From Kribbella amoyensis (lineage in GTDB: Bacteria > Actinomycetota > Actinomycetes > Propionibacteriales > Kribbellaceae), in NCBI RefSeq assembly GCF_007828865.1, contig NZ_VIVK01000001.1, positions 5,890,001 through 5,954,000 on the forward strand: 64,000 nucleotides of DNA, given 5' to 3'. Under the pieces are notes generated by a model. The model searched no databases. It was not told the DNA's origin and saw only the letters and a program-made list of their open reading frames with translations. Each line of letters begins with the position of its first letter. The first letter of the stretch is position 1. The position numbers and the translations under genes were made by a program. Below, in pieces: positions 1 to 9,000 of the stretch.

Positions 1-147
1 CGCGACGGACCGGCCGTACAGCCACAGCGCGGTCTGGATCGAGAGGAAGATGAGCGCGAGGATCGACGGCGCGAGGATCGCCAGTTCCAGCGAGCTGGCG
101 CCCCGCTCGGAGCGCCGTCGACCCGCCCGGTGACGTCCCCGCGACAC
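1..147 (-). CDS. TadE-like pseudopilin, 5' part only (runs off the window)
   Basis: Only the first 49 codons lie in the window, read from a GTG at 147. The N-terminus is basic and Arg-rich, followed by RGASSLELAILAPSILALIF, a hydrophobic segment with Glu at position +5 after a Gly. This is the prepilin-type processing signature of TadE/TadF pseudopilins, which help assemble Flp pili. It starts 3 bases after the stop of the upstream Flp-like gene, so the two are probably co-transcribed as the end of a Tad operon. The C-terminal part is not visible, so TadE versus TadF or another TadE-like protein cannot be decided. Confidence 0.75.
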   Translation of the reverse strand, partial: MSRGRHRAGRRRSERGASSLELAILAPSILALIFLSIQTALWLYGRSVA

Positions 148-150
148 CGC

Positions 151-369
151 TCAGCCCTTCTGGATCTCGCCGGTGCGCTTGTCGATCACGCTGCGCACGA
201 CCAGGCCGATCGCCAGCGCGGCGGCGACCAGGATGGCCGAGATGATCGCCCACTCCAGCGCGGACGCACCCAGCTCGCTCTCACCGCGGCGAGCCCGGGC
301 CCGTTGGTTGTGGGCCCGCGCCAGCGCGTAGCCGACCATCGCGCGCACGAACTGCACTTCCACGTTCAT
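151..369 (-). CDS. Flp-like pilin or short Tad pilus protein
   Basis: A 72-residue protein with a basic N-terminal half and one hydrophobic segment, ASALEWAIISAILVAAALAI. A Gly precedes ASALEW, so Glu sits at +5, as in the Flp prepilin site (G then XXXXEY), with Trp in place of the usual Tyr. The long pre-sequence of about 35 residues is unusual for Flp pilins, which normally have short leaders. I chose the ATG at 369 because GGAAGG lies 7 bases upstream; a GTG at 384 would add five residues. The prepilin peptidase is not in the window. It could instead be a small TadE-like minor pilin. Confidence 0.72.
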   Translation of the reverse strand: MNVEVQFVRAMVGYALARAHNQRARARRGESELGASALEWAIISAILVAAALAIGLVVRSVIDKRTGEIQKG

Positions 370-417
370 CCGTCTGCCTTCCACTCGAGAGAGCCTGAAA
401 CCAGGCCACAGTATGCC

Positions 418-432
418 CTGTCCGACGGACAG
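418..432. promoter_or_regulatory. Short perfect hairpin between tadC and the pilin gene
   Basis: CTGTCCG-A-CGGACAG is a perfect 7-base inverted repeat around one base, located in the 102-base gap between the stop of the TadC-like gene and the pilin start. It may be a processing or partial-termination site that lets the pilin transcript accumulate differently from the upstream assembly genes. There is no T-run after it, so a simple terminator is less likely. Confidence 0.35.
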
Positions 433-471
433 TTCTGCCCGTTGGATCCCTTGCCCATTCCATCGGTCCGG

Positions 472-1392
472 CTAACTTCCCAGGATCGCGGCGCCGGCCG
501 GAAAACCCAGGAAGAGCATGAACGCCGCGCACATCACCAGCTGGGCCACGAGCATCGACTGGGAGCGCTCTCCGGCCTTGCCTTCGACGTCCGCGAGCTC
601 CTTGCGGCGCAGCGACGCGGCCCGGGCCAGCAGCGAGGCGCGGATCTTCGCGCCCTCGTCGCCGGCCAGGGCGAGCGCGGAGGCGAGGTCGCGCAGTTCG
701 TCCACGCCGAGGTCGTCGCCGAGGCGGGCCATCGCGTCCCACGGGGTGATGCCGATCAGCCGGGCGTTCGCCAGCGCCTGCCGGATCCGCGCCATCGCCC
801 AGTGGTCGCCGATCGTCGACGCCGTCATCAGCGCCTCCGGCAGACCGCGGCCGCCGGCCAGGTTCATCGCGACCAGGTCGAGGAAGCTGCCGACCACGTG
901 CCGGAAGTCCCGGCGGCGCTCCTCGGCCTCCTGCCGCAACGCCAGGTCGGGCAGGAAGAACGCGAACGTCATCGCGGCCAGGGTCACGATCGCCGGGGTC
1001 GCCCCGGGCGCCGGCAGGCCGAGCATCGCGAAGAGGAACAGCACGATCGGGATGAAGATCATCGCCCCGAGCGCGAAGAACACCTTGGTCGCCAGCATCG
1101 CCGCGAACGGCTGGTTCATCACCGCGAGGTCGCGGCGCAGCTTGCCGAACGTCCAGCCACGCGCGTTCGCCTCGGCCTCCAGCCGCCGGCCGAGCGAGTC
1201 GCGGGCCTTGTCGACGCCACCGAGGACCCGCTCCCCCGCCGCGCTCGCGGTGGACGCGCTGGTGTACCCGGCGCGGCCCGCGTCGATCCGCGCGATCGTG
1301 GACAGCACGTTCGCCCGGGGCTTGATGAACATCCGGACCAGCAGGTACACCCCGAGGCCGACCAGGCCGCCTGTCACGAAGGCCCACGTCAT
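472..1392 (-). CDS. tadC: TadC-like type II secretion F-domain membrane protein
   Basis: A 306-residue inner-membrane platform protein of the Tad pilus machine. An N-terminal membrane segment (MTWAFVTGGLVGLGVYLLVR) is followed by two central hydrophobic segments (around ATKVFFALGAMIFIPIVLFL and the next 35 residues), then the cytoplasmic T2SSF domain with the characteristic FLDLVAMNLAGGRGLPEAL stretch, and a C-terminal membrane segment. The start overlaps the end of the TadB-like gene by 4 bases (ATGA). With TadB it is expected to form the membrane core that couples the TadA ATPase to pilin extraction. Confidence 0.88.
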   Translation of the reverse strand: MTWAFVTGGLVGLGVYLLVRMFIKPRANVLSTIARIDAGRAGYTSASTASAAGERVLGGVDKARDSLGRRLEAEANARGWTFGKLRRDLAVMNQPFAAMLATKVFFALGAMIFIPIVLFLFAMLGLPAPGATPAIVTLAAMTFAFFLPDLALRQEAEERRRDFRHVVGSFLDLVAMNLAGGRGLPEALMTASTIGDHWAMARIRQALANARLIGITPWDAMARLGDDLGVDELRDLASALALAGDEGAKIRASLLARAASLRRKELADVEGKAGERSQSMLVAQLVMCAAFMLFLGFPAGAAILGS

Positions 1393-2294
1393 CGCCCGAC
1401 CACCTCCATCCGCTCGTCACCGGACTTCTTGGCGGGCCGCTCGCTGCCGCCCATCAGGAACCGCTCCGGCACCTCGATCTTGGCCAGCCGGCGCAACCAG
1501 ACCAGCCCGACCGCGTACAGCGCGATCACGACGAACAGCACGAACTGCCCGACGAAGCTGGTGTACGGCTCCACGTACGCCGGGTTGAACAGGACCAGCG
1601 CGGCGGCGACCAGCAACGTGATCGCGACGACCACCTGGACGCTCCGCCGGGTGGAACGCCGCTCGGCCGCGACCTTGCGCCGGACGTCGAGCTCCTCGCG
1701 GGCCGAGTCGGCCAGCGCGGTCAGTACCTCGCGCAGGCCTGGTCCGCGGAGCCGCGCGTTCAGGACCAGGGCCGCCACGATCAGGTCGGCGGACGGGTCG
1801 TCCAGGTCGTCGGCGAACCGCATCAGGGCCGACGGCAACGGTTCGCGGATCCGCAGCCGGTCGACCAGGAGGTTCAGGCCGGGCTTGATCGCGGGGGCAG
1901 CGTTCACCGCGGTGGCCGGGATCGCCTGCTCCAGGCCGACCGCGCCCGCGATGGTGTCGCGCAGCGCCTCGGTCCAGGTGGCCAGCGCCTCCAGCCGCTC
2001 GATCGCGCGCCGCTCTTCACCGGTACCACCGAAGAACCGGTCGGCGAGCGCGGCGAGCAGGCCGAGCGCGGCAGCCAGTACGAGCCAGCGGGTGACCACC
2101 AGGACGAGGAGGCCGACGCCGAGGCCGGCCGCGATGCGGGTCAGGTTCTTCCGCTGTTGGGCGCCGCTGCCGCGCTTGAACAGCGACGGGGTCTCCTCGC
2201 GCTTCGGCGTGCCGCGGATCGCCATGATCAGCAGCAGGATCCCGCCGCCGACCACCGCGCCGCAGAGCAGGGCCGTCAGAGTGCGGTCGTCCAT
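1389..2294 (-). CDS. tadB: TadB-like type II secretion F-domain membrane protein
   Basis: A 301-residue protein beginning with a membrane segment (TALLCGAVVGGGILLLIMAI). A second hydrophobic pair lies at about 55-85 (LGVGLLVLVVTRWLVLAAALGL), followed by a cytoplasmic T2SSF-type helical domain (ALATWTEALRDTIAGAVGLE is typical of TadB) and two C-terminal membrane segments. It lies one base downstream of the TadA/CpaF ATPase stop and overlaps tadC by 4 bases, so the three are translationally coupled. Role: the paired platform protein for Flp pilus assembly. Confidence 0.88.
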   Translation of the reverse strand: MDDRTLTALLCGAVVGGGILLLIMAIRGTPKREETPSLFKRGSGAQQRKNLTRIAAGLGVGLLVLVVTRWLVLAAALGLLAALADRFFGGTGEERRAIERLEALATWTEALRDTIAGAVGLEQAIPATAVNAAPAIKPGLNLLVDRLRIREPLPSALMRFADDLDDPSADLIVAALVLNARLRGPGLREVLTALADSAREELDVRRKVAAERRSTRRSVQVVVAITLLVAAALVLFNPAYVEPYTSFVGQFVLFVVIALYAVGLVWLRRLAKIEVPERFLMGGSERPAKKSGDERMEVVGR

Positions 2295-2295
2295 G

Positions 2296-3606
2296 TCAGG
2301 CCCACCGCCCGTGCACCATCGGCTCGTACCCGTAGTGCTCGAGCTCGTCCATACAGGCGATCGGGGCGTGCGCGGCCGCGTGCCCGTCCGGTCCCGGCGC
2401 GAACACCTCGCCGGACAGCACCCGGCCGTCCCAGCCGGTCACCTCGCGGATGCTCTCCACGTACCGGCTCATGCTGCCGCCGTGCTGGTAGTCGTTCACC
2501 TTGCGGACGAACACGACGAAGTCGAGCGCTCCCGCGATCAGCATCTGGGTGGCGTCCATCGGCAGCCGCTCGGTCGCCTGGATCGCGTACGTGCTGATCC
2601 GGTTGAACACCTCCATCGAGCTGTTCGAGTGGATCGTCGACAGCGAGCCGTCGTTGCCCTGGCTCATCGCGTTCAGCATCGTCACGATCTCGTCGCCGAG
2701 CACCTCACCGACGATGACCCGGGACGGGTTCATCCGCAGCGAGCGGCGGACCAGGTCGGCCATGCTGACCTCGCCGACGCCTTCGGAGTTCGGCAGCCGC
2801 TCCTCGAACGCGACCACGTTCGGGTGCAGGTCCTTGAACTCGCCGAGCCCGAGTTCGAGCGACCGCTCGACCGTGATCAGCCGTTCGTGCGGGGCGATCT
2901 CGTTGGCCAGGGCGCGCAGCAGGGTGGTCTTCCCGGAGTTCGTCGCGCCCGCGATCATGATGTTCTTGCGCGCCGCGACCGCCGCCCGCAGGAACGAGCC
3001 GACGTCGTCGGAGAAGGTGCCGTTGGCCACCAGGTCCTTGAGGAACACCCGGCCGAGGCGGGCCCGCCGGATCGAGACCGCGGGCCGCGCGGTCACCCCC
3101 ATCACCGCCGACAACCGCGACCCGTCCGGCAGCCGGAGGTCCAGCTGCGGGTTGGCCGAGTCGAACGGGCGGCTGGTCAGTCCGGCGTGGGCGGCGAGCA
3201 CCTGGATCAGCTCGACCAGTTCCTCGTCGGACTCGGCCACCGGCCCGGGGTACTCCTCGCGGCCGTCGCCGTACTGGACGAAGACCTGGTCGCACCCGTT
3301 GATGTCGATGTTCTCGACCTCGGGGTCGTCGATCAGCGGCTGCAGCCGGCCGACCCCGAACAGCGCGGAGTGGATCGCGCCGGCGATCTGCGCGTCGTCG
3401 TCCGGCGTCGGCGGCGTCCGGCCCTCGGCGAGCTCGTACCGGGCGTGGTCCTCGAGCACCTGCACGATCAGGGACCGGGCGTACTCGCGCTCGTCCTCGG
3501 CGCTCATCGGCGGGACGCCGTGCACCTGGTCGCGGCGGCGCTGCTCGTTCAGCCGCTCGGCCACCTGGACCCGCAGCTTGCGGACCAGCTCCTGGTCGAC
3601 GCTCAT
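2296..3606 (-). CDS. tadA: CpaF/TadA family secretion ATPase
   Basis: A 436-residue PilT/VirB11-class ATPase that should power Flp pilus assembly from the cytoplasm. Visible motifs: Walker A GATNSGKTT near residue 220, the acidic segment LITVERSLELGL (Asp box), Walker B-like RVIVGEVLGDE near 295, and the His box region GNDGSLSTIHSNS. The N-terminal region contains the CpaF-type DIDINGCDQVFVQYGDG-like stretch. The start is the ATG at 3606, which overlaps the stop of the TadZ-like gene by 4 bases; the frame is open further upstream, but that part is out-of-frame coding sequence of the neighbour. Confidence 0.93.
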   Translation of the reverse strand: MSVDQELVRKLRVQVAERLNEQRRRDQVHGVPPMSAEDEREYARSLIVQVLEDHARYELAEGRTPPTPDDDAQIAGAIHSALFGVGRLQPLIDDPEVENIDINGCDQVFVQYGDGREEYPGPVAESDEELVELIQVLAAHAGLTSRPFDSANPQLDLRLPDGSRLSAVMGVTARPAVSIRRARLGRVFLKDLVANGTFSDDVGSFLRAAVAARKNIMIAGATNSGKTTLLRALANEIAPHERLITVERSLELGLGEFKDLHPNVVAFEERLPNSEGVGEVSMADLVRRSLRMNPSRVIVGEVLGDEIVTMLNAMSQGNDGSLSTIHSNSSMEVFNRISTYAIQATERLPMDATQMLIAGALDFVVFVRKVNDYQHGGSMSRYVESIREVTGWDGRVLSGEVFAPGPDGHAAAHAPIACMDELEHYGYEPMVHGRWA

Positions 3607-4409
3607 CGCCGGCCCTCCCGCTCGTTCGGGAACGCCGCCTGCGCCATGTCGAACTCGTGCCGCGACGGCATCGCCAGCACCGAGGACATCTCGGCCGCGA
3701 TGTCGCTCGCGGTCCGGATCAACGCGGTCCGGTCGAGCCGGCCGTGGCCGCGCCCGTCGAAGAACGCGGCGCCGACCGGGTCGTACGCGAGGTGCCAGCG
3801 GTGCTCGATCCGGACCGACATCTGGTCGAGGACGGACCACACCTGCTTGACGCCGTCGCGCTGCTTCGGATCGGCGACCACCATCACCGCGAGCCGCGCG
3901 TCGACGTGGTGCACCAACGTCGCCAGCCGCTCCCGCAGGTGCGCCACCGACGAACCGGTCGCCGTGCAGACCAGGACGACCAGCCGCGCGGCCTGGACCA
4001 CCGGCAGTTGCGGGGACGAGGCACCGATCCGGCCGCAGTCGGCGATGACGTCGGCCGACTGCATCTGGTTGAAGGTGATGCCGAGCGGCGCCCACAGCCC
4101 GCCCATCCCACCGACCTGCTCGGGCGAGCGGACGCCGAGCATCACGTCGAGGCCGCCGTCGAGCTGCTGGCTGTGCGCCATGATCACCTCGTCGCCGAGG
4201 CCCTTGCGACCGGCCGCGGCCAGGCTGACCAGCCCGCGGTCGGAGTTCAGCGGCTGGCCGCCCGGGGCGGTCATCCGGATCGCGACGTCACTGCCGGCCG
4301 GGTCGCACTCGGTCAGCAGCACCTGCCGCGGCCAGAGCGCACCCATCACCAGGGCAGCCGTCGTCACCCCGGGCGAGCCCTTCGCGCTCGCCATCGCGAC
4401 GAGTGCCAT
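3603..4409 (-). CDS. TadZ/CpaE-like P-loop ATPase
   Basis: A 268-residue MinD/ParA-superfamily protein. The N-terminus MALVAMASAKGSPGVTTAAL carries a deviant Walker A: the signature Lys before GSPGVTT is present, but the second Lys of KGGxGKTT is replaced by Val. This is common in the TadZ/CpaE branch that positions the Tad machine at a site on the cell membrane. Later motifs include ECDPAGSD (switch I type) and VLVCTATGSS. ATG at 4409 is preferred to the TTG one codon earlier; it gives a 3-base overlap with the upstream SAF-domain gene. The same family also contains septum-site regulators, but the operon context fixes the role. Confidence 0.8.
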   Translation of the reverse strand: MALVAMASAKGSPGVTTAALVMGALWPRQVLLTECDPAGSDVAIRMTAPGGQPLNSDRGLVSLAAAGRKGLGDEVIMAHSQQLDGGLDVMLGVRSPEQVGGMGGLWAPLGITFNQMQSADVIADCGRIGASSPQLPVVQAARLVVLVCTATGSSVAHLRERLATLVHHVDARLAVMVVADPKQRDGVKQVWSVLDQMSVRIEHRWHLAYDPVGAAFFDGRGHGRLDRTALIRTASDIAAEMSSVLAMPSRHEFDMAQAAFPNEREGRR

Positions 4410-5128
4410 CAACCGCCTCCGTTGCTGCGGGCGACGTCCGGTTTGGTGGCCGGTGACAACTTCACCAGCACCAGGGTCTTGGCGGCGGCCGCGGCGGCGA
4501 CCACGGTGGACCGCTCGGTCGGCACCAGCACGGTCACGTTCAGGGTGGTGTTCGCGTTCGTCTTGCTGTCGGCGATGGCGCCCGCGCTGCCGGTCACCTC
4601 GGCCGCGTTCACCAGGACCGACGGCGCGGCGCCGTCCTGGTTCGCGGCCGGGACCCGGATCACCCGGACGATGTCGCCGGGCTGGATCGGCTCGGACGGC
4701 GCCCGGCCGCTCTCCAGGCTGACGCCGACCAGGGCGCCACCCGGCGGGATCGGCTCACGGGTGAAGTTGTCCTCGGTGACGAACTGGCCCGGGTACAGGG
4801 CACTGGTCGTGTACTGGTCGATCAGCTTGTCCGCGTCGGACCACAGCACCAGCGCCTTGGTCGCGCCGGCCAGGTCGCCGCGGGCCAGGTCGTCCTTGGT
4901 GATCTTGTGGCCGGGCGGGATCGGCTCGGAGATCGCCACGAAGTCCTGGCGGTCGCCGCTGCGCAGCGCGATCAGGGCCGAGCCGGCGGCCCCGAGCAGG
5001 ATCAGGATCACGGCGAGCGCGGCCAGGGCGGGCCGTCGCTCCCGGCTGCTGGGAAGGCGGTTGGTACCGCCGGCGGCTCTGCTCGCCGCACGAGCGCCGG
5101 TGGCCGGGGGACGGGTCGAGGAACTCAC
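4409..5128 (-). CDS. SAF-domain (CpaB/RcpC-like) pilus assembly protein
   Basis: About 239 residues. A basic N-terminal tail is followed by one membrane segment (LAALAVILILLGAAGSALIAL), then a SAF domain of the kind found in CpaB/RcpC and flagellar FlgA (AISEPIPPGHKITKDDLARG, later YPGQFVTEDNFTREPIPPG), and a second beta-rich domain. It is expected to be anchored in the membrane with the SAF part outside. In Tad systems CpaB-like proteins help build or stabilise the pilus. The GTG at 5128 (VSSSTRPP) is chosen as start; a GTG at 5176 would add 16 residues of unlikely composition. This is the first gene of the visible operon. Confidence 0.78.
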   Translation of the reverse strand: MSSSTRPPATGARAASRAAGGTNRLPSSRERRPALAALAVILILLGAAGSALIALRSGDRQDFVAISEPIPPGHKITKDDLARGDLAGATKALVLWSDADKLIDQYTTSALYPGQFVTEDNFTREPIPPGGALVGVSLESGRAPSEPIQPGDIVRVIRVPAANQDGAAPSVLVNAAEVTGSAGAIADSKTNANTTLNVTVLVPTERSTVVAAAAAAKTLVLVKLSPATKPDVARSNGGG

Positions 5129-5191
5129 CGGCCTACCGTAATGGCCGGACGGTACCAACCGCCCGCCCAGGTCCACCCCGTGGCAAGGCTG

Positions 5192-5704
5192 TTACCGGTT
5201 CGGCGCACCGGCCGCGATCTGCGCCCGTTCGCCGGGGGTCAACAGCTCGGTGAAGGCACCCGGGCCGCCGTACAACTGGTCTAGATAGGTGTACAGCGCC
5301 TGCAGTGCGCGGCCCAGCTCCCGCTGCCATTCGTCGGCGGCCGCGAGCCCCGCCGCGAGCCGTCGTCCCTCGGCCAGTGTGACGGCGGCGTTCACCGGCT
5401 GGTCGAGCCGCGGATCCACGTCCCCGGACGGCACCTCCACCGGGACGCCGTCGTCGTCCAACTCGATCGGCGCCTTGCGGCCACGCAGACCCTGGATCCG
5501 CCGGGCCATCGCTTCCCGGTCCGGTGCCGCCAGCAACCGGTCGAACCCGGCCCCGCCGTACAGCTGGTCCAGGTACTCCGTCAGCGCGGCGAACAGCTCC
5601 AGACCGTCGTACTCCGCGCCGGTGGTCGCCACGTGCCGCAACTGGGCGGTGAGGCTGCGGGCCTCCGAAACGCTCCACTCCGACGGCGCCAGCTCTGCGT
5701 TCAT
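5192..5704 (-). CDS. Hypothetical protein with a duplicated YLDQLYGG motif
   Basis: A 170-residue soluble protein that I do not recognise. The octapeptide YLDQLYGG occurs at residues 44-51 and again at 140-147. Each copy sits in a similar context: a helix with ALxxYLDQLYGG, then G/A-F-x-x-LL and an Arg-containing helix (FDRLLAAPDREAMA; FTELLTPGERAQIA). The protein therefore looks like two copies of one small helical domain joined by an acidic, Pro-rich linker. ATG at 5704 is favoured, preceded by GGAAGG, though very close; the frame remains open to a start at 5794. It is transcribed away from the first giant gene and shares its 385-base regulatory region, so it may belong to that system rather than to the Tad operon. 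Confidence 0.7.
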   Translation of the reverse strand: MNAELAPSEWSVSEARSLTAQLRHVATTGAEYDGLELFAALTEYLDQLYGGAGFDRLLAAPDREAMARRIQGLRGRKAPIELDDDGVPVEVPSGDVDPRLDQPVNAAVTLAEGRRLAAGLAAADEWQRELGRALQALYTYLDQLYGGPGAFTELLTPGERAQIAAGAPNR

Positions 5705-5817
5705 ACCTTCCGACTCCCGATCCAGGACCGCCGGACGGACACCGCCGCCGGCTCCGAGGTGGGCGTTCCGCCCTGGCCGGACAAAGCCTGACACGACCGG
5801 GCCGCTCGCGGCGATGG

Positions 5818-5924
5818 CGGGTCCGGTTTACCGGACCAGGTAATTGCGGTTGGCAACCAAACGACCGATTCGTCGAATCGTCAACAACCAACCGAATCCG
5901 GATCGAGATCGTAGTTTGGTTGCC
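5818..5924. promoter_or_regulatory. Dense cluster of inverted repeats in a 385-base divergent intergenic region
   Basis: The gap 5705-6089 has no gene. It holds several symmetric elements: a hairpin GGTCCGG-TTTA-CCGGACC near 5820-5837; GGTTG-G-CAACC at 5848-5858; CGATTCG-T-CGAATCG at 5866-5880; and an 11-base perfect inverted repeat GGCAACCAAAC (5852-5862) with GTTTGGTTGCC (5914-5924), 51 bases apart. The recurring CAACC/GGTTG half-site suggests a dimeric regulator that may loop or spread over this region and control the divergent gene pair. The rest of the gap up to 6089 shows no other element I can support. Confidence 0.5.
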
Positions 5925-6089
5925 CGCGGGAACCCGAAACGTTACTTTGCGGTCACACTGCCGTCACATTGAATTGATGATGAGGATCGGGGACTGCTGG
6001 TTGATGACCACGACGAAGCAGCACTCGGCGAGCGGCCGGACCCTTACCTGGGTCCCGCGCTCGGCACAGGTCCGGACCCGGACGGGCCG

Positions 6090-9000
6090 ATGACTACGCC
6101 GGTGCAGCAGCCGGACGGGCGAACCCGGGCGGCGCTCGGCGTCGCGCTCGGTGTCGTCGCGCCCGAGGCGATGGCGCTGGAGGACGGCCGCGTCCGGCTG
6201 TCGAGCTCGCGGGACGTGCTCGAGCGGGAGGCCGTCGACCGGGTCGACGGCCGGCTGGCCGAGCTGGCCGCGCAACAGGTGTCCGACGAGCGCCTGCTCG
6301 CGGAGGCGGTCGCGCTGCTCGGCGCGGAGATCGACCACGCGCGGGGCGGTTCGTCCCCGGTCGACGGAGCCACGGTCGCGCTGGACCGGCTGCTCGATGT
6401 GCCGAACCTGTCCGACCAGGCCCAGACCGAGGCGCAGGCGCTGCTCCGCGTCGTGCTGGAGAACAACCGTCTGACCACCGACTCGGCGATCCAGCGACTG
6501 GCCGCCGAGCGGGCCGCGGCCGAGGCCGCCGAGCGCCCGCCACTCGTCGCAGACACGGTCGAGGCCGCCGGGCGGATCCACCGCGAAGCCCAGGTCCTCA
6601 CCAACCGCGCCGCTCCCCCGTCCCCCGGCCCGAGGCGCCGGGGCGCGCACCGCCGGGCCGTCGGCGGCAAGCACCGCGCCGCCACCAACCGGTCCCAGAC
6701 CGTCGGTACCGAGCTCGGTGCCGGGCTGACCCGGGACGGCCGTCCGGCCGGCACCCCCGATCTCACCGAGGACGAGGCCCTCGACGCGCTGCTCCAGGTC
6801 CAGCCGAACGACCTGCAGCGCGGGCTGACCGCGCCGACGGCGAAGGTGGACCGCCCGAAACTCGGCGTGGTCACCACGGCCGGCCACGACCCGCAGTACT
6901 TCCGCGTCCAGATCGGGGAGCCGCCGAACGGCCTGGCCGCGCACACGACACTGCGGTCCGGTTCGATGACGGACCCGCACGTCCTGCGGATCGACCCGCG
7001 GATGGCCGGCCAGCACCTGCCGCGGGTCTGGACGAGCCAGCTCAGCGGCGCCCTGCAGAAGCTGGACACCCGGTCGGCGCCGCCCGCGACCATCTTCCAG
7101 CGGATGCGGTCGGCCGTGTCCAACCTGCGCGGCCGGGACGCGACCGCGCAGTACGACCAGTTCCGGATGCTCAGCCGGAACTGGCGTGAGGCGCAGCTGC
7201 AGCCGGTACCGGACGCGCGGGAGGTCGCCCGGCTCGAGCAGGAGCTGCACGGCCTGTCGGCGGCGATCGAGAAGAAGGGCCAGCCGGCCCCGGTCCTGCC
7301 GTGGTCGCCGGAGGCGCGGCACGTCATCGCGCCGGACCGGACCCAGCCCACCGCGGCGCCGAACACGCCGGCCCATCTGCGCGAGCAGGTCGCAGCCGAG
7401 ATCGAGGGGCTGCAGAAGGCGGCAGAAGACCTGGCGACCAGGGCCGAGGCCCGCGTCGACAGCGCCGAGGCGGCGAGCACGCTCGCGAGCACGTTCCTCG
7501 CCGATGCCGAGGTCGAGGACGACAAGAAGGACGCCGCCGCGCCCGAACGGGCCCGGAAACATCGCGTCGCCGCCGCGAACGCGACCTACAAGGCCGTCCG
7601 GCACACCGCGATCGCCAACTCCTGCAAGGCCGCGGCCGTCCAGGCGAACGATGCCGCCGAGGCGTACCAGCAACTGCTGACCAAGCTCGACGAGCTGGCC
7701 GCGACGGGGGCCGAGCCTGGCGTGGAGGTCGCCGGGCTGGCTCAGGCGGCCGCAGACAAGGTCGGTGAGTACCAGCAGGGTGTCGCGGCCACGCTGCCGC
7801 GCAAGGACGTCCAGCACACCGTCATCAGCTCCGGCCGGCTCCCTCACCTGACCGCGTTGGCCAAGGCCATCAACGCCGATCTCGAAGCGGACAAGAACCC
7901 TTTCCGGTTCACCGCGGAGACCTTGCACCGGCGGCTGCGGTCCGAGACCCGGCGGGTGCTGTCGCCGGACGGCGTCACGATCACGGTCGGGAACGACGCG
8001 ACCGCCGACGTGTCCCAGCTGAGCCAGTTCAAGATCAACCTGAATCCCGGTGAGCTGCGCGAGGTGCTGAACTCGCCGATCGGGTTCGACGAGGGCCTGA
8101 TCGGCCAGATCGACCAGGGCGGGTACAACCTCAGCACCACGGTCACGCACAGCTTCGGTGTGAATGGCGGTGCCAGCCTGAAGACGGTGACCGCGTTCCT
8201 GCCGTCGACCAACGCGGTGGCCGCGGCCGCCGAGGTGGTCAACCCCGGGTTCGAGTTCGCCGTCGGCCAGAGTCACTCGGCCACCGGCACCGCGGCCGAC
8301 TACGGGGTCGGCGGTGCGGTCGAGGTCCTGAACGGCGAGATCATGCGGTTCCGCTCGGAGACTCCGAGCTGGAGCTACCAGAAGCGGACCTCGGCCCTCG
8401 GTGAGTGGTCGGAGCCGCGGGTCGTCAGCACCGGCGGTCTGCGCGAGAACAGCCACTTCGAGGTCGGGTACGGCCACACATACACCGTGCCGCCGCCGAA
8501 GGACACCGTCACGCTGGACGACTTCGGTCTCGCCGGCGAGCGGGAAACCCTGCTGCCGGAGCACGTGCTGTCCCGGATCGACGGGCTCGAGGAGCTCTGC
8601 GACGACGGGATGGCCGGCCTGGCCGCGCGGCTCAACGGGCTCGACCGGGTCGGGCACGACCAGCTCCGCGGTCTGATCATCGACGACACCCCGAGCCGGC
8701 TCGACGAGACCACCCGGCCCGGCGGGATCGGCCGGCTGATCTCCAGGAACGGCCGCCCCGTGGCGTACGCGCAGCTGGAGACCTTCGTCGTCCCCGAGTC
8801 CGCGGAGCTGCTCTCGGACGCCTCGGCGGAGCACAAGATCGAGCGGCTCCGGGTCGGCTTCTCCAACGCGTCCGGCGGCGAGGGGTACACCGCGTCGCAG
8901 TCGGCGGCCGGGACGCTCGGGCACACCTTCGCCGACGCCGGTTCGACGCCGGTCGACGTCGGGCCGACCGGTAAGACGGGCCGGAACACGTCCCGTGAGG

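Noticed and set aside
130..4722. 1530-residue plus-strand frame opposite the Tad genes
   Set aside because: Composition is Arg/His/Gln-rich with no domain; it is the antisense shadow of high-GC minus-strand genes that have clear families and overlapping starts.
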